A stretch of 64,000 nucleotides of DNA from JBHIET01 sp046760785 (GTDB taxonomy: Bacteria > Chloroflexota > Anaerolineae > B4-G1). The notes beneath the pieces are model-generated. The model had not been told where the DNA came from and made no database searches. It saw nothing but the letters and a program-made list of their open reading frames with translations. The stretch spans positions 5,319 through 69,318 of the forward strand of contig JBHIET010000006.1 of the NCBI GenBank assembly GCA_046760785.1, read 5' to 3'. Positions 10,480-18,029 of the stretch are shown in pieces; within the stretch, counting starts at the first letter, position 1; every line of letters starts with the position of its first letter. Made by a program: the position numbers and the translations under genes.

Positions 10480-11124
10480 ATGAACATGCTCCTGGCTTCC
10501 GCTTCCCCCCGCCGCCGTGAGCTACTGGCGTTGCTGGGAATGCCCTTCGAGGTGACAGTGACCAACGTGGCCGAGGAGCCTCAGGTGGGCGAGCCACCGG
10601 CTGCGTTGGTCGTCCGGCTGAGCCAGACCAAGGCCCGCGCCGCTGTCGTCCCCTTAGGCGCCATCGTCATCTCCTGCGACACCGCCGTCGCGCTGGATGG
10701 CGCACTGCTGGGCAAGCCCCGCGACGCGACCGAGGCGACGGCGATGCTGCGTCGCCTGCGCGCCCGACCCCACACCGTCTACAGCGCCGTTGTCCTGCTG
10801 GGGACGGCCAGTGGCCACACTCTGACTGACGTAGCCGAGACCCAGGTAGTAATGCGTGCCTACACCGATGCGGAAATCACCGCCTACGTCGCCAGCGGCG
10901 ACCCGCTGGACAAGGCCGGAGCCTACGCCATCCAACATTCGGGATTCCACCCGGTTGCTAAACTACACGGCTGCTACGCCAACGTGATGGGCCTCCCCCT
11001 CTGCCACCTCACCCGCTGCCTGCGCGCCTGGGGAGTCAAGCTGCCTTTCAACGTGCCAGCCGCCTGCCAGGCCCACACCGGCCAGCGCTGCACAGTCTAC
11101 GCCGCCATTCTGAATGATCTATGA
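10480..11124 (+). CDS. maf: Maf-family nucleotide pyrophosphatase
   Basis: A 214-residue cytoplasmic protein of the Maf/HAM1-like family, which hydrolyses non-canonical or modified nucleoside triphosphates to monophosphates. It has the family signature LLASASPRRRELL at the N-terminus, SCDTAV with the catalytic-region Asp, GKPRD, and the C-terminal HPVAKLHGCYANVMGLPL in place of the usual GSYxNVxGLPL. The ATG at 10480 is preferred over 10438 because the conserved domain starts immediately after it; no strong ribosome site is visible. Its stop overlaps the ATG of the penicillin-binding protein by 4 bp, so the two are co-translated. Maf next to cell-wall genes is common in bacteria. Confidence 0.93.
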   Translation: MNMLLASASPRRRELLALLGMPFEVTVTNVAEEPQVGEPPAALVVRLSQTKARAAVVPLGAIVISCDTAVALDGALLGKPRDATEATAMLRRLRARPHTVYSAVVLLGTASGHTLTDVAETQVVMRAYTDAEITAYVASGDPLDKAGAYAIQHSGFHPVAKLHGCYANVMGLPLCHLTRCLRAWGVKLPFNVPAACQAHTGQRCTVYAAILNDL

Positions 11125-13325
11125 TAAGCCTCAAGCCTCAAGTCGCAAGGCTCAAGTCCGCAATCTTCCTGGTCATACTTCTGCTGGCGAGTTGTAGTAC
11201 CAACCAACCAGCCAACCAACCAACCAGCCAGCCGACCAACCAACTACCCACCCAAGCAACATCCACCTCTCCTCCTCCCCCTCCCGACGCCACCGCCGCC
11301 GCCTACCTCTCTGCCTGGGAAGCAGGTGACTACGCGACGATGTATGCCCGCCTCTCCCCGGCCAGCCAGGCCGCCATTGACGCCGAAAGCTTTACACAGC
11401 GCTACCAAAACGCTCTCACCGCCGCCACCGTGCTTACCGTCACCACCCGTCTTCAATCCGCCCTACAGGAGGACAACCGGGCCTACGTCTCCTTTCAGTT
11501 GACGCTGGATACGGCGCTGGTGGGTACGCTGATCACCGATACGGTTATGTCGCTCAGTCTGCACGAGGGGCAATGGTGGGTGGACTGGGACGAGGGGCTG
11601 ATCTGGCCGCAACTGGCGGGCGGCCATTACTTTCGCATGGACTACACCATCCCCGTCCGCGCCAACATCTACGACAGGGCCGGGTTGGGCCTGGCAACCC
11701 AGGGCACCATCGTCACTGTCGGTGTCATCCCTGGTCAGATCGAAGATGAAAACGCGCTTCTGGGAGCATTGGCTCTGGTCACGGGGTTCCCCCCGGATGA
11801 AATACGTGGTCGTTACGCCGCCGCTCCCGCCGATTGGAAAGTGCCCATCGCCGATATCCCCGCCGAGGTCAGCGTGGATCACAACGACTTGCTGTCCTCC
11901 ATCGCCGGCATTTACCGGGACGAGAAGGAAGGGCGCACCTATCCCCACAGCTCCGTCGCGTCCCACGTCGTCGGCTGGGTGGCCCCCGTGCCGGCCGAGC
12001 AACTGGAGGCTTACCGCGCCCAGGGGTACCGGGGCGACGAGTGGGTGGGCGTTTCCGGACTGGAAGCGTGGGGGGAGGAGATTCTGGCTGGCCAACATGG
12101 GGGTGCGCTTAACATCGTCACCGGGGCGGGGGAAAAGGTCGTCACGGTGGCCGAGCGCCCGGCCACACCCAGCCGTGCCATCTATACTACCTTCGACCGC
12201 GACTTCCAGGAGCAAGTGCAGCACATCCTGGGCGGCCGCAAAGGAGCCATCGTCGTGCTCGACGTGCACACCGGCGCAGTGCTGGCGCTGGTTAGCGGTC
12301 CCGACTTCGACACCAACGTCTTCGTCGGGCCGGCCGGAGCGGTGGGCCGCTCCCAGGTTCTGGCCGACCCCCGTAATCCGCTCTTCAACCGCGCCACCCA
12401 GGGTACCTACCCCGCAGGCTCCGTCTTCAAGATCGTGACCATGGCGGCGGCGATGGAGGAGGCAGGGATGGACCCGAATCAGACGTTTTTTTACTGCCCC
12501 GGTTACTGGGAAGGGCTGGGGCCAGCCTACCGCAAGGAATGCTGGAAGGAGGAGGGGCACGGCAACATCAGCCTCAAAGACGGTCTGACAGCCTCGTGTG
12601 ACGTCACGTTTTACGAGGTGGGGCTGAGACTCGACGGAGTGAACCAGGACCTGCTCCCCCGGTTTGGGCGCGGATTCGGATTCGGTGAGCCAACCGGGCT
12701 GGAGGGTGTACTTGAGGAGGCCGGGCTGATGCCCGATCCTACCTGGAAGGTCAACACTATCGGCGAGGCCTGGTGGGTGGGTGACACGGTCAACCTGGCC
12801 ATTGGGCAGGGCTACCTGCTGATGACGCCGCTGCAGGTGGCGCGCATGATGGCGGCGATTGCTAATGGCGGCACGCTCTACCGCCCCTACGTTGTCGAGC
12901 GTGTCGGCCCGGCCGGCGACGTGGAGCCTGAGCAGGTGACCCAACCGGAGGTCGTGGGCACACTGCCGGTCAGTCCTGAGCACCTGGCGGCCATTCAGGA
13001 GGCACTGTTGGGCGTGATCACCAGGCCCATCGGCACCGCGCCTCACCGCTTCGCCGGGCTGAGCATCCCCGTCGCCGGCAAGACCGGCACCGCCGAGGTC
13101 GGCGGGCCGGACACTGAGCCCCATTCCTGGTTCGCCGCTTACGCCCCGGCCGACAGGCCTGAGATCGCCATTGTCGCCCTGGTGGAGAACGCAGGTGAGG
13201 GTTCGACCGTGGCTGCGCCGTTGGTGCGCCAGGTAGTAGAGGCCTACTACGGCCTGCCCCTCACCCCGCTGCCGCCCCAGGCGGAGGAGGATTACGTACC
13301 GCCCACACCCACCCCGCAGCCATAA
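11121..13325 (+). CDS. Penicillin-binding protein, MecA_N/transpeptidase type, predicted lipoprotein
   Basis: A 734-residue peptidoglycan DD-transpeptidase. The N-terminus has a lipobox (LLASC), then a Gln/Pro/Thr linker and an NTF2-like MecA_N domain (about 55-165). A PBP dimer domain and a C-terminal transpeptidase domain follow. The active-site Ser434-Val-Phe-Lys437 motif is in YPAGSVFKIV. The second motif is Ser492-Cys-Asp, as the SxD of some PBP2 proteins rather than SxN. The KTG box is at 654-656. The first 12 codons overlie a 7-bp tandem repeat (11126-11160) and the linker a CCAA/CCAG tetramer repeat. It is coupled to maf and followed by a clear hairpin terminator. Probably a cross-linking enzyme of cell elongation or division, outside the membrane. 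Confidence 0.93.
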   Translation: MISLKPQVARLKSAIFLVILLLASCSTNQPANQPTSQPTNQLPTQATSTSPPPPPDATAAAYLSAWEAGDYATMYARLSPASQAAIDAESFTQRYQNALTAATVLTVTTRLQSALQEDNRAYVSFQLTLDTALVGTLITDTVMSLSLHEGQWWVDWDEGLIWPQLAGGHYFRMDYTIPVRANIYDRAGLGLATQGTIVTVGVIPGQIEDENALLGALALVTGFPPDEIRGRYAAAPADWKVPIADIPAEVSVDHNDLLSSIAGIYRDEKEGRTYPHSSVASHVVGWVAPVPAEQLEAYRAQGYRGDEWVGVSGLEAWGEEILAGQHGGALNIVTGAGEKVVTVAERPATPSRAIYTTFDRDFQEQVQHILGGRKGAIVVLDVHTGAVLALVSGPDFDTNVFVGPAGAVGRSQVLADPRNPLFNRATQGTYPAGSVFKIVTMAAAMEEAGMDPNQTFFYCPGYWEGLGPAYRKECWKEEGHGNISLKDGLTASCDVTFYEVGLRLDGVNQDLLPRFGRGFGFGEPTGLEGVLEEAGLMPDPTWKVNTIGEAWWVGDTVNLAIGQGYLLMTPLQVARMMAAIANGGTLYRPYVVERVGPAGDVEPEQVTQPEVVGTLPVSPEHLAAIQEALLGVITRPIGTAPHRFAGLSIPVAGKTGTAEVGGPDTEPHSWFAAYAPADRPEIAIVALVENAGEGSTVAAPLVRQVVEAYYGLPLTPLPPQAEEDYVPPTPTPQP
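11126..11160 (+). repeat. Heptanucleotide tandem repeat at the start of the PBP gene
   Basis: Five consecutive 7-bp units: AAGCCTC, AAGCCTC, AAGTCGC, AAGGCTC, AAGTCCG. They lie inside the first codons of the PBP gene and encode most of the positively charged n-region of the signal peptide. Confidence 0.8.
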
Positions 13326-13357
13326 AACCCGAAGGGTCTGCGAGACCATGCGGGTTT
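13325..13357. terminator. Bidirectional intrinsic terminator between convergent genes
   Basis: The outer stem AAACCCG/CGGGTTT encloses an inner stem GGTCT/AGACC with loop GCG. It lies directly after the PBP stop and before the stop of the minus-strand gene at 13361, and is A-rich and T-rich on its two sides, so it can serve both strands. Confidence 0.75.
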
Positions 13358-13360
13358 CTG

Positions 13361-13600
13361 TCACGTAAGCATACGCCTCATCTGCCCCATCCACACACCT
13401 CCCGCCAGCAACGCCGCGCCGCCGACGAGCGCCAGACAGACAAGCGGCGTGTCATCCGTCCGCTCAACACTGCCAATGGTAGAGGATGCTTCGTTTGCCC
13501 CCCGCCCTGCCTCGCCACACCGGGCCGCTCCCGCGACTACAGCCAGCAGCAACGTGAGCGTGACGAGTACGCCTGTCACACGAATGAGATGACGCACCAT
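13361..13600 (-). CDS. Small membrane protein, unknown
   Basis: A 79-residue protein with an N-terminal hydrophobic segment (LVTLTLLLAVVAGAARCG) and a second near the C-terminus (LVCLALVGGAALLAGGVWM) ending in a basic tail. I do not recognise a family. The reading frame is supported by a strong ribosome site, GGGGAGGTGA, seven bases before the ATG and formed by the last codons of the upstream gene. Two short hydrophobic segments around a polar loop suggest a small bitopic or hairpin membrane protein. Confidence 0.6.
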   Translation of the reverse strand: MVRHLIRVTGVLVTLTLLLAVVAGAARCGEAGRGANEASSTIGSVERTDDTPLVCLALVGGAALLAGGVWMGQMRRMLT

Positions 13601-13606
13601 ATCCCA

Positions 13607-14029
13607 TCACCTCCCCAGGAGCGGCGAAACAGCAAAAGCGAGATACCATAGCGTGCATAGACAGCCCGGAACGACGCTCAAGAGAAGAGCTATCAGCGCG
13701 CGCCGGGCTGCTTCCGGGGCCTGCCCTTGACCGCAGGCCAGGGTAGTGACGCCAACGCCGCAGGCCACTGCCCCCAGACCAATAGGCAGCCAGAACAGCA
13801 GCAGGTCGGCCAGCGATCGGCGAGCCTGCGATACTCCCTCCCATCGGGCGACTGGCCTGGGAAGTACGGGATCGTCAGTGGGAGGCACGGAGGCCTGGGG
13901 ATGCGAGGAACACGTGAGCAGCAGGACGATGCCACCCCACAGCGCCAGACAGGCGAAGATCGCCGCCAGCAGGCTGAGGTTGCCGCCCAACCGCGCCAGG
14001 TGGGCCACACTGCTCACTCTGCTTTCCAT
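13607..14029 (-). CDS. Small three-helix membrane protein, unknown
   Basis: A 140-residue protein with hydrophobic stretches near residues 13-40 (LSLLAAIFACLALWGGIVLLL), 77-98 (LLLFWLPIGLGAVACGVGVTTL) and 108-132. The ATG at 14029 has GAGGAGGG eight bases upstream; a TTG 21 bases earlier would overlap that site and is rejected. It is translationally linked to the next small membrane protein, with only six bases between them. No family recognised; the pair looks like a two-gene membrane unit. Confidence 0.6.
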   Translation of the reverse strand: MESRVSSVAHLARLGGNLSLLAAIFACLALWGGIVLLLTCSSHPQASVPPTDDPVLPRPVARWEGVSQARRSLADLLLFWLPIGLGAVACGVGVTTLACGQGQAPEAARRALIALLLSVVPGCLCTLWYLAFAVSPLLGR

Positions 14030-14338
14030 TTGCAGGACCCTCCTCAACACCCGCCACGCAAGTTCTCACACGGCCACGCTCGTGACCCGGACGGTGGTCT
14101 CAGGGCGACAGCGCTACTGCTCCCCTAGCTTGCTCCCCAGGCCACTCACGTGGTCGCCCTGCGTCCGGGTCAGGCGCTGGAGTGCTCTTGGGGACCGGTC
14201 CACACCGGCGCACGTAGGATACTACAGAGTCGGGCGTATTGCTGGACGGAGGGGTGCCGTCTGCACACCGCGCGAGGGATGGGAATCTGTCTCTAACCTA
14301 ACGCCTGCCCTACGCTTGCCTGACACACGCCGTTTCAC
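14030..14338. other. Non-coding stretch with a long stem-loop
   Basis: No convincing gene. TGACCCGGACG (14083-14093) pairs exactly with CGTCCGGGTCA (14162-14172), and CAGGGCGAC (14101-14109) with GTCGCCCTG (14153-14161). This gives a 20-bp interrupted stem with a 7-nt one-sided bulge and a 43-nt loop, 14083-14172. It may be a structured RNA or an imperfect repeat. Confidence 0.5.
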
Positions 14339-15022
14339 TCACGTGCAGCCGGCGCGGACGAGGAGTTGGAACGCGCGGGCGGTCAGGATAGGGCACAGGA
14401 TAGCGCCGGCCGGAGGTGGTCCATTGAGGGTAGCGGTCAGGCCGGGGTAGGCCTGCACTTCGGTCAATGGCCACTCGTCGCGGGCGAAAAAGCCGGGCAG
14501 AGCGTTGGTTTCGACGCGCAGCAGGCCAAAGAGATCGCGGGGTGCTGGCACGCCTCGAAGACGCGTGCGTAGGGTGACGATGGCCAGGCCTCGCCCTGAG
14601 GCTCGGCCCAAAGGGTGGTCGGGGACGCTGGGGCCGCCCAGGCGGGGCAAGGTGAGAATCACCATCAGAGGTGTGGGGCGCTTCTTGCTCGGCGGGAGAG
14701 TCAACGTGTCGGCGATTTGCCACTCGTGAATCAGGTACGTCTGCTGGGGCAGTTCGAGCTGCACTCGCACGCCGAGTTCCTCCTCCACCTCGCGCCGCAG
14801 GCACGCCAGGATGGTCTCGCCCCGCTCGATGGTTCCACCGATGCCACCTACGCCGACGATCGTGGTGCCATCTTCGCGCTGCTTCCAGTACTTGGGCTTG
14901 CCGATCTCGAAGTAGTAGGCCGCGTCGTCGTGGACGATGGCCGAGACGCCGACGAGTGCAACAGTCTTGCCCCTCAGCAGGGGATGGCAGCGGAGGGCCG
15001 GGAGAGCGTGGAAAAGGTTCAT
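14339..15022 (-). CDS. Nudix hydrolase
   Basis: A 227-residue protein with a complete Nudix box, GTIERGE then seven residues then REVEEELGV, which binds Mg and cleaves nucleoside-diphosphate-linked substrates. Upstream of the box is VALVGVSAIVHDDAAYYFEIGKP. The substrate cannot be told. The part encoded at about 14584-14612 (HPLGRASGRG) is a diverged copy of the dispersed palindromic element found elsewhere in the window, in frame. It is 20 bases downstream of the small gene ending at 15043 and probably in one operon with it and the hydrolase. Confidence 0.88.
   Translation of the reverse strand: MNLFHALPALRCHPLLRGKTVALVGVSAIVHDDAAYYFEIGKPKYWKQREDGTTIVGVGGIGGTIERGETILACLRREVEEELGVRVQLELPQQTYLIHEWQIADTLTLPPSKKRPTPLMVILTLPRLGGPSVPDHPLGRASGRGLAIVTLRTRLRGVPAPRDLFGLLRVETNALPGFFARDEWPLTEVQAYPGLTATLNGPPPAGAILCPILTARAFQLLVRAGCT
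14584..14612 (-). repeat. Diverged palindromic element inside the Nudix gene
   Basis: On the minus strand this reads CCTTTGGGCCGAGCCTCAGG and onward to GCGAGGCC, matching the element core at 40525 and 48260 with a few substitutions, and is translated as HPLGRASGRG. Confidence 0.5.
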
Positions 15023-15042
15023 AAGACCACGTAGGACACTGC

Positions 15043-15312
15043 CTACTCCTGATCCAGGAGAGCGCGAAAGAGGCGTGGCTCCCCCTCTTCGGTCAGGGCT
15101 TCATCGGCCAGCATATTGTCAATGGCGTCTTGTAAATAGGGAGGTAGTGCCTCCCAATCGGCGTGGGAGGCCAACACGCGCAAGAATAAGCGGTAGTCGC
15201 TCTGAGACAACACCACACCGACAACTTCGCCGCGTTCATCCTGGATCGTGCGCGGCGGATACGTCAACGTCGTAGGAATAGGTACGTTGGTTACAGGCGT
15301 CTTCACGTGCAT
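15043..15312 (-). CDS. Small hypothetical protein, possible antitoxin-like fold
   Basis: An 89-residue soluble protein, chosen from the ATG at 15312, which has GGAGG eight bases upstream; the longer frame to 15432 lacks support. The middle (ERGEVVGVVLSQSDYRLFLRVL) resembles the strand-helix of Phd/YefM-type antitoxins (a GxxVAVLxSxxDY pattern), but no toxin gene is adjacent, so this is only a resemblance. It lies between a Nudix hydrolase and an alpha/beta hydrolase, all on the minus strand. Confidence 0.55.
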   Translation of the reverse strand: MHVKTPVTNVPIPTTLTYPPRTIQDERGEVVGVVLSQSDYRLFLRVLASHADWEALPPYLQDAIDNMLADEALTEEGEPRLFRALLDQE

Positions 15313-15374
15313 AGCCGGAACCTCCGAGCGCGTTGTAGTATCATACGCGGGTGGAATTCGCAAACCGCATGGAT

Positions 15375-16136
15375 TCAGGCTTCCAGATGTGTCTGGATGA
15401 ACTCGTAGGTCTTCTCTGCCACAAACTCCCACTCGCTATCTACGGTGAGGCAGTGGCCGGAGTTGTGGAGGGTGATCAACTCCTTGTCTGCGGAGCCAGC
15501 CCGCTCGTAGGTGAGCCGGGCACTCTTCGGGTGGATGTCCCGGTCGAGGGTGCTATGGATGACCAACAGGGGGCAGGTTACCTGGGGCAAGAGCCTCCGG
15601 ACCTGGAGATTCAGTTTCAGGAGTTCGTGAGCAGCGAAGACAGGGTATTCTTCGTAATGCCAGAGGCGCAGTTCGGCTCGGGGGTCGGTTAGATCGCTTT
15701 TGTTAGACTTGGGCTTCTTGTGGATCAGGTGCTTCAAGACGGGAGTTAGGTAGAGGAGCCGGTTGCCCACCATGACGGCGGGGGAGTAGAGGACGGCGCC
15801 AGGCAGTTCAGGATGGCGGGCGGCCAAGTAGAGGGTGAGTACAGAACCCATCGAGAGACCGCCGACGAAGACCGTCTCGCAGCGGGCCTGGAGATCGGCC
15901 AGTGCCTGCTCCACGTGCCCAGTCCAATCGGTCCACCTGCGGCGGTTCATATCCTCCACAGTGGTCCCGTGGCCGGGCAGGAGCAGCCCGGAGACGGTGA
16001 AGCCCCGTTGGTGAAGATAATCCCCCACCAACCGCATCTCCGGCGGGGAGCCGGTGAAGCCGTGGATGAGCAGCACCCCGACGGGGCCGCCCCCCAGGAA
16101 GAAGGCGGATGGATCCGGGCGAGAACGTTGAGTCAT
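15375..16136 (-). CDS. Alpha/beta hydrolase (carboxylesterase or monoacylglycerol lipase type)
   Basis: A 253-residue serine hydrolase with no signal peptide. The oxyanion-hole motif is HGFTGSP, the nucleophile elbow GLSMGS, the acid STLDRDIHP and the base His NSGHC near the C-terminus. This fits the Est30/monoacylglycerol-lipase group, which cleaves short or medium carboxylic esters; the exact substrate is unknown. It is first in a minus-strand cluster with the 89-residue gene and the Nudix gene. A 17-bp terminus of MITE family 1 lies 17 bases upstream of its start, so its promoter region may be repeat-derived. Confidence 0.9.
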   Translation of the reverse strand: MTQRSRPDPSAFFLGGGPVGVLLIHGFTGSPPEMRLVGDYLHQRGFTVSGLLLPGHGTTVEDMNRRRWTDWTGHVEQALADLQARCETVFVGGLSMGSVLTLYLAARHPELPGAVLYSPAVMVGNRLLYLTPVLKHLIHKKPKSNKSDLTDPRAELRLWHYEEYPVFAAHELLKLNLQVRRLLPQVTCPLLVIHSTLDRDIHPKSARLTYERAGSADKELITLHNSGHCLTVDSEWEFVAEKTYEFIQTHLEA

Positions 16137-16152
16137 TTTTCTACTTTGGTTA

Positions 16153-16169
16153 CTACTTTGACAATGTCA
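16153..16169. repeat. MITE family 1 terminal sequence (solo terminus)
   Basis: CTACTTTGACAATGTCA matches the termini of the copies at 34797, 40446 and 48189 with one mismatch to CTACCTTGACAATGTCA. No interior of the element follows, so it is a remnant or a truncated copy. Confidence 0.6.
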
Positions 16170-16193
16170 TTTTTCGCCGTCGTTCGGCTGAAG

Positions 16194-16330
16194 GGTAGTC
16201 CCCCGCTTGGGTGTTCTGTTCTTCCGGCCGCCTTGCCGGGCGCTAAACCGCTGAAAGGGCAAAGCCCCCTTCGGGGCCTGGATTTCAGCCCGCAGAGCTT
16301 TACTCTCAGCGGCGAGCTTTAGCTCGGCGC
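16194..16330. repeat. Truncated MITE family 2 copy
   Basis: Begins GGTAGTCCCCCGCTTGGGTG, close to the inverted termini of the copies at 36680 and 42140, and contains the shared GGCGCTAAACCGC interior. No matching right terminus was found, so the copy is broken. The end coordinate is approximate. Confidence 0.6.
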
Positions 16331-16708
16331 AACAAGGAGAATATCAGGGAATGTTTAGAACGCCCTCTGGGTACTGGCCTCTCCTAAAAGTCGTTGCCGG
16401 TTTCCCGCACGCCCGCCCTCAGCCAGCGAAGCCCTGCGGGCTCATCTCAGCCCCGCAGGGGCTTCGCTTGTGAGCCGGAGGCTTGAGTGTAGCAGAGCCT
16501 CCAGCGAGCTTTGAGCAAAGTGGCACTACTGTAGTGCACGGACACGAGGCGGCACCGATGCGCGTGCTATTCTAGCACACTTCATCCGAAGTTCAAGGCT
16601 CAGGGAGAGAGGCAACTACCTTTTACTCATTGCCATGGTACAATCGCAATGGGCAGAACTTGCTACCAGATGTTCTTGACTTCTTAACCCTTCCTCATCC
16701 CCTCCGAT

Positions 16709-16737
16709 TTGTCGTCCGCGCCATCCCGTGCTAAAAT
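16709..16737 (+). promoter_or_regulatory. Promoter of fmt, predicted leaderless transcript
   Basis: TTGTCG (16709-16714), 17-bp spacer, TAAAAT (16732-16737). The expected start site lies only a few bases before the ATG at 16747 and no ribosome site is visible, so the mRNA may be leaderless. Confidence 0.55.
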
Positions 16738-16746
16738 CCGTCTGCT

Positions 16747-17775
16747 ATGGCACGAATCGTCTTTATGGGCACGCCTGAGTTTGCAGTGCCGGTACTGGAC
16801 GCGCTGGCCAATGCGCACCAGGTGACTGGCGTTGTCACACAGCCGGACCGGCCACGCGGGCGCGGGCGGCGGCTGGCGCCGTCGCCGATCAAGCAGGTGG
16901 CGCTGGAGCGCAGCCTGCCGCTGTCTCAACCGCAGTCGCTGCGCACGCCGGAGGCGGTGGCGCAACTGGCCGCCTGGGAACCAGAGGTCATCGTCGTCGC
17001 CGCCTTCGGGCAGCTCCTGCAACAGGACGTGCTCGACCTGCCTCCCCACGGCTGCCTTAACGTCCACGCCTCCCTGCTCCCGCGCTGGCGGGGCGCAGCG
17101 CCCATAGCGGCGGCCATCCTGGCTGGCGACGAGATCACCGGCGTGACAATTATGCGGATGGACGCGGGACTGGACACCGGGCCTATCCTGGCCCAGCGGG
17201 AGGAGCCGATCCGGCCCGACGACACACGGGCGACACTGGGGAAGCGGCTGGCGCGGCTGGGAGCGGCGTTGCTGGTGGAGACGCTGCCGGCATATCTGGC
17301 GGGAGTCCTGCTGTCCCGGTCCCAACCGGAGGACGGAGTGATCTACGCAGGCCAACTGCGTAGGGAGGACGGTCTGCTCGACTGGTCGCGCTCGGCGGTT
17401 GAGCTAGACCGGCAGATACGGGCATTCACCCCGTGGCCAGGCGCGTTCACGACATGGCGCGGCCGGCGGCTCAAGGTGCTGCGAGCTGTACCATTGCTCG
17501 GATGGCAGGGGGAGGTGCCACCGGGCACAGTGATCGCCCTGGCGGACGGCTCGACTGAGGCTTCGACGGCTCGACTGAGCTCGCCGAAGTCTGAGCTCAG
17601 CCGAACGTCATCAGCCGAAGCGCTCGCCGAAGTCGGCGCAGCCATTGCCACGAGCAATGGAGCACTGTGCCTGGAGGAAGTGCAGTTAGCTGGCAAGCGG
17701 TCAATGGATATCAAGGCTTTCCTCCGCGGCCAGCGCGATTTCGTGGGTAGCCGGTTAGGGGTGGCGCAAGAATAG
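16747..17775 (+). CDS. fmt: Methionyl-tRNA formyltransferase
   Basis: A 342-residue cytoplasmic enzyme that formylates initiator Met-tRNA with 10-formyl-tetrahydrofolate. MARIVFMGTPEFAVPVL begins the Rossmann-like domain, followed by the basic loop RPRGRGRRLAPSPIK. The catalytic-site block LNVHASLLPRWRGAAPI and the TIMRMDAGLDTG region are intact. The C-terminal OB-like domain starts near residue 215. Between ALADG and AIATSNGALCLEEVQLAGKR the protein carries about 29 extra residues (roughly 269-297) encoded by the dispersed palindromic element, in frame. It precedes yebC and ruvCA. Confidence 0.95.
   Translation: MARIVFMGTPEFAVPVLDALANAHQVTGVVTQPDRPRGRGRRLAPSPIKQVALERSLPLSQPQSLRTPEAVAQLAAWEPEVIVVAAFGQLLQQDVLDLPPHGCLNVHASLLPRWRGAAPIAAAILAGDEITGVTIMRMDAGLDTGPILAQREEPIRPDDTRATLGKRLARLGAALLVETLPAYLAGVLLSRSQPEDGVIYAGQLRREDGLLDWSRSAVELDRQIRAFTPWPGAFTTWRGRRLKVLRAVPLLGWQGEVPPGTVIALADGSTEASTARLSSPKSELSRTSSAEALAEVGAAIATSNGALCLEEVQLAGKRSMDIKAFLRGQRDFVGSRLGVAQE
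17549..17637 (+). repeat. Palindromic element inserted in frame in fmt
   Basis: Composed of GGCTCGACTGAGGCTTCGAC, GCTCGACTGAGCTCGCCGAA and AGCTCAGCCGAACG modules, the same vocabulary as the intergenic copies at 18790-18863 and 36521-36640. It encodes a Ser/Ala-rich stretch with no equivalent expected in fmt proteins. Confidence 0.75.
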
Positions 17776-17860
17776 CGAATAGAGCAGAGGGGCGGAGAGG
17801 TACTGTCCGTTCCATTCGTTGAATGCGAGCGGAAAAGAGTTTCTCTTCCCGTCCCGACGC

Positions 17861-17890
17861 TTGCGTAACCAGAGCACACAGTGGTATAAT
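17861..17890 (+). promoter_or_regulatory. Promoter of yebC
   Basis: TTGCGT (17861-17866), 18-bp spacer, TATAAT (17885-17890) with an extended -10 TGG just before it. About 140 bases of leader follow before the yebC ATG. Confidence 0.65.
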
Positions 17891-17893
17891 CAT

Positions 17894-17963
17894 GTAAAAC
17901 GTAAGGCGCAGTCTTGCCCCAGCATAGAGCCTCCCCACGTTTCACGCCTCACGTTTTACGCCG
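17894..17963. repeat. Inverted repeat and degenerate heptamer array in the yebC leader
   Basis: GTAAAACGTAAGGCG (17894-17908) pairs with CGCCTCACGTTTTAC (17945-17959) with one mismatch, enclosing 36 bases, just after the -10 box. The right arm is part of a 7-bp array (CACGTTT, CACGCCT, CACGTTT, TACGCCG; 17936-17963). Confidence 0.6.
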
Positions 17964-18029
17964 GTCCTTCATTGGCTCACAGGCATCAATAGCCCATTGT
18001 CACTCTCAGGTAGTAGTGGAGAGTAAGAT

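Larger units (their letters stand above)
16137..16708. other. Repeat-rich intergenic region, no gene seen
   Basis: Contains, in order, a MITE-1 terminus (16153-16169), a short palindromic-element fragment, a truncated MITE-2 copy (from 16194) and a 16-bp hairpin (16425-16440 with 16451-16468). The rest shows no coding signal. Confidence 0.7.

Noticed and set aside
11463..13394. Long minus-strand open frame (643 aa) opposite the PBP
   Set aside because: The plus strand has all three penicillin-binding motifs; the antisense product is an artefact of high-GC codon use.
14083..14172. RNase P RNA, tmRNA or 6S RNA
   Set aside because: The conserved cores of RNase P RNA and tmRNA are absent and the fold does not match the 6S shape well; kept only as an unassigned stem-loop.
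15043..15312. Toxin-antitoxin module
   Set aside because: The small protein only loosely resembles a Phd-type antitoxin and no toxin gene is adjacent.
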